Below, piece after piece: positions 53,042 through 64,000 of a DNA stretch of 64,000 nucleotides. Positions within the stretch are counted from its first letter, which is position 1, and each line of letters opens with the position of its first letter. The stretch is from Lonicera japonica (lineage: Eukaryota; Streptophyta; Magnoliopsida; Dipsacales; Caprifoliaceae). The notes below the pieces were generated by a model. It was given only the letters and a program-made list of their open reading frames with translations, did not search any database and had not been told where the DNA came from. The stretch spans positions 58,951,328 through 59,015,327 of the forward strand of contig CM038464.1 of NCBI GenBank assembly GCA_021464415.1. Direction: 5' to 3'. Made by a program: the position numbers and the translations under genes.

Positions 53042-55048
53042 TTATATATACACTAAAAAAAATACATTTTTTTAATTAATAACTCAAGTTTTGAAAGTTC
53101 AAACAACATATAAGGAAATAGTCTATTCATTATCTTGTCATGATATAAGAGAGAATTAGAGAGATAACAATATTTTTTTTCTTTTATTCATAATAATTTC
53201 AAATACAATAAGAGAATTATGAATTTAAGTACAATAATTTTTTTGTGTCATCTAAATTCTTATTATTAAAATAATATTAATTTTTTATATAAAAATAATT
53301 AATATATTTATTCATAAGATGCTATCTTTTAAAATTTTGCCCACATCAAAAAATAAATGGCCAAAACAGGTTTAGGAAAAAAATAAATAAAAATATTACG
53401 TGTAATTTACTTGCATCATCTTGCATACGTGCAAGATGTACTATGGCTAGTAAAAATTTAGGTGCCAGCGGTTTGCTTACGTGGCCAAACCAGAAATCAA
53501 TAAATCAGACCGAAAAGACCCGAATCTGACGGTGGAGAATTTAAAGCCGAAGATCTGACGGCGAACATGCCGAAAGGCTGTCAAATGCCAGGTCACCCCC
53601 TCTCTCACTCTTTTTATGTCGGAGTTGAAATGATTTCCCCCTCTCCCCATTCCAAAAATAAAAACACAAAATTACACTAATACACTTTAAATTAATTTAA
53701 TATATTTATTTTCACCCTAATGATTTTCTAAAGACAAACTACACCCTAAACATTTAATTTGTTACAATCAAGCCTCTCTGGCAAAAAAACTCACTGGCTT
53801 GTACTTTTTCAAGAGTATATTTGTTAGATCACAAATTCAAATGGTTGAAAGTCGGTTAAAACCTTAATTTGGTTTAAGAAATTGCCTACATCTCTCATTT
53901 ACGCAATTTCTCTAATTAGGAGTGGGCAGGATTTTAGAGGGTGGGCGGTATGTGAAAACTAGAAATGTTGATTTTTTTTAAAGATATTGAAAGGAAGACA
54001 AAAAGTTTAATCATAAAAAAATTGTTTGTAGTAGGAGTTGAACTTTAGAATTAAACAATTTATGCTTTTGGTTAATTAGTAGACCATCTTTCATTTTTTT
54101 AAAACGTTCTCTTCAAATTATATATGCGAGTTTTATATGTATGACATGTGTAAGATATAAAAAAATCCAACAATTTTAGAGAGCTTCCATCTCCTTGACC
54201 CCACATAGGTCCACCCTAGACTTGTCAGTGGGTTAGTTTTGTGTCGAGTCTTAAATTTTTTTTTCCTATACTTGAACATGACTCAATAAGTTATCGAGTG
54301 ATGTTTCTCAATTAAAATACTGCTTAGTTTGTTATATGGTGATATGAAGCGGGCCAATTATACCCGTTAAGGAGATATTTTTTTTTAAAATAAATAAAAA
54401 ATAAATTTTTAAATTTGCTTTTCACTAAATAAGATAAGTGAAGAACTAAATTTACTAAAAAAAAAAAATAGAGATAAACATTTATCTATGTTAAAAAAGA
54501 TACCAATCTTTTCTTGATTTAATAAATTTTAGTTCTATTAAAAAAGTAAAAAAAATAACAGGTCTAATGGATTATCTTAATTCATTACCATAAACCCACA
54601 GTCGATTGTTATCATTTTGTGTTACATGAGCAAATCTAATAATTACTTGAATTCGTTAAGGATCTACCTATTAAGTTATAATTTTATGTCGATTCATATC
54701 GTGTTATTATATAATGTGTTATTATGAGATGTTCCTAATTCTACTACATAAAGAAGCCGGTTGGTAATTTTTGATGGAAAATAGATTCTTAAAAAGGTAC
54801 CACGCAAATTGCTTGTGTTGAACGTAGTAGAGGTATTTGGCCGTAAATACTAGATTCAATCAGATTGGACTTTTATTACAACAAATTGAATGTTCTGGAG
54901 GAGCAATTTGTCTTAAAAACTTGATCAGGGTACAAGTTGAAATCTTGTATTAGTTTAGGGTACATTGTTGTAATTCAATCAAACAAAATAAACTTAATTT
55001 CGGCGTCATTTCATTTGCATTTCATTCAAACCAAAAACCCTCTCGTCT

Positions 55049-55060
55049 CTCTATATATCT
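55049..55060 (+). promoter_or_regulatory. Actin TATA box
   Basis: tctatatatctc precedes a pyrimidine-rich leader and lies about 175 bp before the leader-intron donor. It is suitable for the actin transcription start. Confidence 0.6.
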
Positions 55061-55225
55061 CTTTCATCTACTTCAATTCCTTTTTCATTTTCCGTTTCCA
55101 CCGAAAAAGTAGAGAGAGAAAATCTAGAGAGAGAAAGTGAGAATAAGGGCGGTGCCAGATTATTCTGGTTGTTGTCCGATTTCATTCGATTTTTTATCTT
55201 CCTTCTCCTTCTCGTCAGATCACTG

Positions 55226-56239
55226 GTAAGTAAGTAAGTTTCGATCTATAAGCATTAAGAATTTCTTTTTGATTTATATTTGATGATAGATTCATCGATT
55301 CTGATGAATTCTGTGCTTTTGAACTGAATTTGGAAGTGAATCTGAGAGATCTGTAAGAGAACTGTCAAAAAGGTTTTAATTTTTGTGATTTGCTTTTGCT
55401 AGTACATTCACAGATCGAACTTTGGCATTTGTAGTACTAATTAATCTGTTGGATTAACATGTTAGGGTTAGATCAATCTTATAAACTGCCTGTGCATTTC
55501 CGATCTAGTATATGATGATGCTGTGGTACTGATTATCTATATTATTTATAGAGCTCTACATAGTTTGCATTTACTTAATTCTCAGATTGTATCTTTGTCT
55601 GTATTTTGTGGATGATCGGATGATTCAGTGGCCTGATCTAGTTTTCAGTTCTGTTGATCTACTCGATGCGTTAATTACTTTAGTTATAATTCTACACCAT
55701 TTATTTATTTAAACCTTTAGATCCCTGAATGTATCCATATGATTTTAATTGAACTCATTTGTCATGCTCATTTAGTGTAAAATGAGTGGTTAATTTTAAT
55801 TTAAATATCAATCTTGCAATTTTTTTATGATTGCTAATTATTTTATTATATTATATATTATTATAATTATAATAAGATTTTCTCTCCATTAGGAGATTAT
55901 ACTGCTTTAGTGTAAGATTTGCTATAACTACTAGCAATGTGAGGAAAAATTTTCCTAATAAGTATTAAAGGATGCTTGTTTTATTTTTGTTTGCTATCTT
56001 TTTGTAATGGAAGGAATTATTAATTTAATGGAATGGTTTTGGAGCTCATTTTCTTCTCTAGAAATAGAACTGCACTGTCTTAATCAAAAAGGAAATTGTT
56101 TGGTTTATGAAGTGAGTTATTTTGAACAATGCTGTGTGAATGTGAACAATGGTTACATTCTCTTTTCCACAAAAAAGAATAAAAAGGATGCCTAGAGTAT
56201 CAACTCATGGTACTTTGCTTCCCTTGTAACGTCCTGCAG
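55226..56239 (+). other. Actin 5' leader intron
   Basis: Donor cactg|gtaagtaag at 55225/55226 and acceptor gtcctgcag ending at 56239, 11 bp before the start codon. Plant actin genes characteristically have one intron just upstream of the ATG that supports strong expression (family knowledge). Confidence 0.85.
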
Positions 56240-56250
56240 TTATATAAAAG

Positions 56251-58324
<2,074 letters not shown>

Positions 58325-61254
58325 GTCGACCCTATTTTTCTTTAATGGTGAGTTTCTTTCCCCCCTCCCCCCTATTAGTTGGCTTTTCCTTTTCTGTGTT
58401 ATGTTTCATGTGAAGAACGCAGCTTTTGGATTTGACATTTGAGAAGTATTGATGCTGAACTTGTAATGCCGTATCTCATTGTCTTTTAATCATCTGTGTT
58501 TTACAACTTTGTTTCTCATTCAGTAGGATGTTTGTAGTTGGAGAGTGGTTGTGATGGTTTTATTTTTACCCTTTCTTCTATTATCTTTTTTTTTTTTCTA
58601 ATTTCATTTTGAAGGATCATTTTCCTGGGAACAATTATGTTGATATTCTATTTATTGTATGAGAATATTTTTTCTAATATTAGTGTCAGTTTGCGGTCAA
58701 GCTCTTGTGGATGCAATTTTTTCGTTTCTGAATATTTGTTGCAGTTTTGTTTTGAATGGCCGGCTTGTCCTCTTGTTAACGGACTGTTCTTCATTATCCA
58801 TTAGTGTGTGTTATAAATTGATTGCGGCTACAACTGATTATCAACTCCTTTGTTTTGGAAGTATGTGGCCTGCCACTGAAATATTTCACCAAAATCATAA
58901 GTTTTTGGTTGGCAATTGCTTGGTTTCTTGCCACACGACAAGAGAAAAATCCAAGACTTGGTACTGACTAAATAATGTCCTATCCTTCATGTAAGACATG
59001 GGCCGAAACTGAAATTTTAGGCTCAGTTTGAAATATGTTTCTCCCTCGTAATTATTTATTATTATTTTTTTTCAAGCGGCTGGCAAGAAAAATATTTCTT
59101 GAAAAATAAAGGACAGACGACATCTAATCATGTTAGACTTGTTATTTCAGTGGTGAAATATTTTGGTGAAATATTTCAGTGGCAGGACATCTAATCATGT
59201 TACCCGATACATTTTTTAGACTTGTTATTAAGTCCGCATATTATGTGCATTACTTTAAAGATAAGGGTGGTGGGATTTGAACCGGGTTTCTCAAAGTGGA
59301 TCTCTATGTTTTGATTCTTGTCTGTTTTTAAATTAAAAGTGACAAATAAAATCTTAAATATTTTTCTTTTTGAAAGCCAAATGAAATCTTAATTTTAGAT
59401 TCTGTGTCTCCCACTTCTCTTATTATTTTACACACCAAAACCTTGCCAACACTTTAGAAGCTTAGAACTTCCCTTTGGGCTTCTGATGTTAATCAGGACC
59501 CGTAGATTGGGCAAGCCTTGAACTAAGTAAGTGTTTGGTTGGTGTTATAAAAAAAAACATTTCAGTTTTTGTGTAAAAAACTAGTTGCACATTAGAAACC
59601 AGCGCGATTGAGTTTTCTAATGCCAACGACATAAACACATTTTATCTGCAAGATATAATTTTCAAATAATCAATGACACCCTCAGAATCGAACGTCAAAT
59701 TAATTATTTTTTATTGATTAAGTTGGAACTAGTATTATTTTTTTATTTAAAAAAAAATACTAAACTCAAAGTAACATCCTTTTAATACATGCATATATAT
59801 TATTGCAAATTCATTGATATCAAAGATTCGGTTTAGAGGAATTGATAAATAAAATCTACACACAAATAAGTACACGTCAAAACTTAGAAAACAAAATATT
59901 TTTAATAGATAATTGTGGCTTTAAAAAGTAGTTGGAATTATTTAATTATTCAACCAATATAATTACATATTGTTATGTATTAATTTTTCGTATATTCTTT
60001 GTATATTTGATATTAGTAAAACATGTGTAACCTTGGATAAGCCGTTAGAGCTCAGTCAAAATTTTGTATCATAGTCGGACAGTCCAAATATTTTATTTAA
60101 AGGACCGTTGCTTGGTTAGGTGACCTCCTCTGATAGATACCTTATAGGATGACTGGTTCTTCTCCATTAAATTCCAATTGGGAGAATCTGTCAAAAATTC
60201 AAAATTCAAGGAGTCCGAATGTTATACCTTCCTAGCACCTTTGTTTCTAGGATGTACAATTTTAATACTAATTTTTTGTTCATATACAATATATGTACTA
60301 TTTGAATATTAATAATTTAATAAAAAAATGTTAAAAAAATGATAAATAACACATCAGCCACGGAACACCATGGTTTCAATTCCGTTACTTGTGTTATGGA
60401 ACAAATATTTTCTATGAAATGAAAAGGGAGGCACCCGGCTTTTATAGTCAGAACATCCCAATTTAAAAAAGACAAATTTCTATAAAGGCAACCAAATACT
60501 AACTCATGGTGTGTTGAGACTACAAAATATTAATTTTGGCTTTCCCTTGACATAGTGACAAAATATATTTACATAATTTGGTATCCTTCAAATGAGGAAT
60601 AACAAAGAAACCCAGTATAATTCAATTGAAATAGTGATAAAAATTACATGGCATAGATTAGGACAATAAACTCTTCGACCATTGGACGAATCAAATGTCA
60701 AAGTTTAGCATCAGACAACGAATTGGTGCTTAAATTTGGAGTGTCTCCGTATGGGCGCTATGATCAATAATGCTAAAAATTGTAGTGTTAAAGCTATTTT
60801 CCATACAAAATTGGGATACTACCTATATTATCACCCAACGAAAAGGGGTAAAATTGAAAAATCATAAATCTGACACGGCTTCAATAATTCCCGAATTCTC
60901 TTCCGGTTTTATGTAATAGTAATATAATCCATGCTTATAAAAATAAATTTTTGAACTACTTTTTTTCTATATTTGGTATTGTTTGGGAAATCTCGGTCTT
61001 TACTTATTATTTTTTTTATCCCAAATTAATAGTCCATTACTTATTTTAGAATATCCAAAATTTTTAGTCAAGTTTTAATATTGTACCATATCTAGAAATA
61101 ACTAATCTCGAATACTTGATTATGTTAAAATTAGTGTATCATTAATATATAAAAGCCAAAAATCCACTCATTTCAGTAAGGTAGATACAAAGCACACACA
61201 ATGTATGTGCTTACTTAGTTTCTATACATGAATGAAAAAAATTAAACATAGAGG

Positions 61255-61330
61255 GAATAAGTTTAGTGGTCAAGATCATTCTTAGCACTTAAGAGGTTGT
61301 GGTTTCAAGCCATGTTGTTACTAATTTTTT
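61255..61330 (+). mobile_element. Possible SINE
   Basis: gtttagtggtcaagatc is A-box-like and gtggtttcaagcc is B-box-like, with spacing typical of tRNA, followed by a T run. The ends are not defined. Confidence 0.35.
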
Positions 61331-62089
61331 TTTCCTACATTAATGGCAATAGGGGCAAAATAAAACATTCACAAATTCAGTGTTATGACCAACTCCAATA
61401 TCTTCTAATTTCTATATACACAGATAAGTTTTACCCATATATATTAGACACTTGCACACACGCTATGCGCGTGCATGGTCTCCTTCCATGCAATAATTAA
61501 AATTGAAAGCATTAGTATATTGTTAAATAGCACAGCAGGAAAATGTCTTATTTTCTTTCCTCGTAGTCATGAGTTTGAGTACCATATCATTTTTTTTTAA
61601 TTTTTAAGTGAAACAAAAATTTCAAGGTAAAATAGAAAATACCAAAATTCAGTGTTATAGTTAAATGTGGTGTATTTTGGTTTATAACAATATAGATTCA
61701 TGTTTTGGTATTTTTGATTCTTGAAAAGCTTAAAACAAAATCAACACAAATATTTCACATAAATTAAACCCCAAAAAACTAAAATAATTAAAAAAACTAA
61801 AATAATTATCTTTTTGCTAGAGTATAGTACTATTTTAAAAAATTTTACTGTATGTTTACAAAGTTGTACATTCCTCTGATAATTAATGGTACATATATTC
61901 AAGTAAACAATACTTTCAGTTTAATTCAACTAAGAGTTGCCAATACAATTTAGTTTATAAAGAAAGATTTGATACATTAATTATGTCTTACTGAGCAAAA
62001 GAGATTTTTAATTCTTCTTTTTTTTTTGTTTTTTCAGTACAAGTGCCGGCCCAACAGATCGTGCTCGAACAGGGAGCTAGAATGGAGAG

Positions 62090-62160
62090 GGAATGAGGAG
62101 GAAGAATTCAAACCCCAATGGCGACATGAAAGGCCAACCTCTCAACCAACTTAAGATTAC
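62090..62160 (-). mobile_element. Possible SINE, reverse strand
   Basis: Read on the - strand: ttaagttggttgagaggttg (A-box-like), then tggggtttgaattc (B-box-like). This matches the layout of the other SINE candidates. The ends are not defined. Confidence 0.35.
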
Positions 62161-63274
62161 AACCGGATCCCGAGACTTTTAGTTTGCAATGTCTTGAAGA
62201 ATGTGAAATTTTTAACTTGAGACCGAAGGAGTAGTAAGTGATTCACAACCACAAACACATGATACATCTTTTTCTAGCAAAAATAAATCATTACACTAAT
62301 GAGAGAAACAAAAGCTGCATTTTAAATTGAGAAAACTCACAACTAAAATCTCCAAGTTTAGATGAAACTTTCACCATATATATATGACCATGATTTGATT
62401 CGGATAGGCCTTTTAGCATAAATTTTTTGTCTTTAAAAATATCTCTAGCTTTATGTTTTGATAACCAAAATTTATCCTTAAAGAAACAATTTATATACGA
62501 ATCATTCATACCAGATGTTAATCCTGTACATATATATGTGTTATACTCCAATTTTGGTACGATGATATGAGTGCTATCTTTCCTTTTAAGTGTGGAAAGA
62601 TCGATGTAGCATGTGGGGGGGTTGTGTTTTCTGATAGTGGAGGGTTGGTTGGACCATTATTATCCTTCTATAATAGTAAGTGGTGTTAAAGTGATGAGTA
62701 TTGTGATGTTCTTCCACATGCACAAATCTTGTTTTACACCTTAAAAGACAGAATAATAATAATAATCTTACATCTTATTTTACTCCTTAAAGACATAATG
62801 ATGTAAGGTAAACATTAATTGTAGTGGTTTAGGGATGGGATCCCATGTGCACACCATGCCCCCCCCATTAAAACAACTTGCCACGTGTCACTTATTTACA
62901 CTTTTTTTTTTTGCACATTAAAAATCTAGCTACCTAGGTACTAATTTTGTAATGGAAAGTGCTAAAAGTCTAGCTACTTGGTATTACTTTTATAATGGAA
63001 AGCGCTAAGCGGACTTAATTTTTATACAAGTTGATATAATATTATTTAAATGAACCGGTGGGATTACATATGTATATATTTTTTGTATAAAGAGTTTTTA
63101 CAATTTGTTAATATGTTTAACACTATTTTTTTATATAATGTTTGACATCAAGGGTCGCGTTTTCTTAATTTTGAGATATGATTAGTACATGAAATTTTAA
63201 GAGAGTTAAATTTATCATCAATGATATGATGTGTTTCTCAGAATTTACGTCTTAATATATATAAGATTTTGTTA

Positions 63275-63370
63275 ACACGTGTTATAAGAACACTTGTTAA
63301 AAGAAGTTACGTTACGAGTCAACGGCCTTGATATCATAGAGTACAAGTGTTATAAGAACACTTGTTAGAA
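63275..63370. repeat. Two copies of a near-palindromic 24-mer
   Basis: gtgttataagaacacttgtt occurs at about 63279 and 63347, each time within a near-palindrome aagtgtt...aacactt. Confidence 0.8.
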
Positions 63371-63752
63371 GCCATAATTAAATTAGGGTACAAGTAGAAC
63401 CTTTATGCGTTTATCCCACGAAAACATTGATATCATAGGCGTCACAAGGGGAATTGTTCCCTGCAACTACGGGGTCCAAAATTTAAATTTTGAAAAAAAA
63501 AAAAAAGGTTGGTTTCATTTGTGGTTGAGATACACCATATTAGGTGGTGAAGTATATCCACATTAGAATTGTTCTTAACATTATACATTTTTTTTTCAAA
63601 GAAAGGAAGCTAAATAATTATACAGTTAGTTTTATTATACTCTCTACACATAAAAATGCAACATATTAATATATATATATAGAGTCCATTTCCGACACGG
63701 ATTACTATTCACTGATTATCCGTACGGATTGAGCCATTTGACACGCTTCCGA

Positions 63753-64000
63753 ATAGAATTTTTTGATGAAATTTGGTGGGGATGTTCTTCATCGTGTGTA
63801 CAACATCTCCACCAAATTTCATCAAAAAATTCAATTGGGAAGTGGGTTAACTACATGATTGAAAAATATTGGATTTTATATATCTATTTATGGACTAATA
63901 TTTTTCAATCATGTAGTTAACCCACTTTCCGGTTGAATTTTTTGATGAAATTTCGTGGAGATGTTCTACACACGATGAAGAATATCCCCACCAAATTTCG
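63753..64000. repeat. Large palindrome with nested arms, cut by the window end
   Basis: The outer left arm (about 63753-63870) is complementary to 63897-64000 and onward, pairing over gtgggttaactacatgattg. Each arm is itself a hairpin: tttgatgaaatttggtgg at 63761 pairs with ccaccaaatttcatcaaa at about 63810. The loop is about 25 bp. No open frame is present. It is most likely a fold-back transposon whose right edge lies outside the window. Confidence 0.88.

Larger units (their letters stand above)
47398..54900. other. Gene-poor intergenic region
   Basis: About 7.5 kb of AT-rich DNA without a convincing gene. It contains a CACTA-like relic (49739-50002), a SINE candidate (52425-52560), a fold-back (52697-53041) and LTR-like but unbounded sequence at about 51170-51620. 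53400-53620 is less AT-rich with repeated tctgacgg blocks but shows no open frame. Confidence 0.5.
58325..63274. other. Actin 3' region and gene-poor intergenic DNA
   Basis: The first few hundred bp are the actin 3' untranslated region. A gtgagt at 58349 and an attcag at 58524 could bound a 3' UTR intron. Beyond it is AT-rich DNA with SINE-like pieces on both strands (- strand gtttgaacc-type boxes near 59275). A 45-bp near-repeat (aatctagctac / gtctagctact) lies at 62920-63005. No gene was seen. Confidence 0.45.

Noticed and set aside
58659..58967. 102-codon frame after actin
   Set aside because: It lies in the likely 3' untranslated or downstream region, is hydrophobic and Cys/Ser-rich by chance, and has no start context or family.

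Overview
This 64-kb window is nuclear DNA of a flowering plant, most likely a eudicot. It is AT-rich, its genes have GT-AG introns, and it carries many LTR retrotransposons, an L1-type LINE, CACTA and Mutator-like DNA transposons and fold-back elements. The host genes that can be read with confidence are all on the + strand: an ammonium transporter of the AMT2/AMT3 clade (21575-27005, 3 coding exons, 483 aa), a very enlarged QWRF-motif / augmin-subunit-8-like microtubule protein (29217-40068, 6 exons, about 1455 aa), and a conventional actin (56251-58324, 4 coding exons plus a leader intron, 377 aa). Weaker candidates are a degenerate RALF-like peptide (42498-42695), a two-exon small ORF (41294/47314) and an open fragment at 40889-41020.

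Positions 1-19870 form a nested transposon block. The outermost unit is an old Copia element (A) on the - strand. Its 3' half starts before the window, its gag/pol relics fill 1-3913, and its 5' LTR and primer-binding site lie at 19560-19870. Inside it is LTR-like DNA beginning TGTGACATCCCG (C, 3914 to about 12493). C contains a 4.64-kb CACTA element (3969-8610, 3-bp target duplication AAT) and a solo LTR (D, 8633-10471, duplication ATAAT). A second Copia element (B, 12494-19182, - strand, duplication TAAAT) follows, and it carries another solo LTR (E, 15727-17274, duplication GGTAG) in the opposite sense. Except for A and C, both ends of each unit can be read directly from terminal motifs and matching target duplications.

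Positions 19871-29000 hold the ammonium transporter. A 740-bp Mutator-like fold-back with a 9-bp target duplication ends about 300 bp before its start codon, and a 131-bp tandem repeat array sits in its second intron. Positions 29000-40100 hold the QWRF gene. Exon 1 (3.9 kb) has expanded by internal duplication in two ways: four copies of a module of roughly 130-170 aa, then about 27 copies of an 11/16-aa G-V-S-P-T-P-T-R repeat that includes four apparently identical 81-bp copies. Its introns hold a 5'-truncated LINE with target duplications, a 59/60-bp triplication, a fold-back element and a non-autonomous LTR element.

Positions 40100-54900 are mostly transposon remains: a near-complete but frameshifted L1-type LINE on the - strand, whose ORF1 is split by a TRIM-like mini-LTR element, plus SINE-like, CACTA-like and fold-back pieces. 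Actin follows. Positions 58400-64000 are gene-poor and end in a large palindrome cut by the window edge.

Ammonium uptake, microtubule organisation and actin are unrelated functions, so nothing suggests a gene cluster. The most unusual material is the QWRF exon-1 expansion and the transposon nest. No prokaryote-like system, CRISPR array, rRNA gene or convincing tRNA gene was seen.
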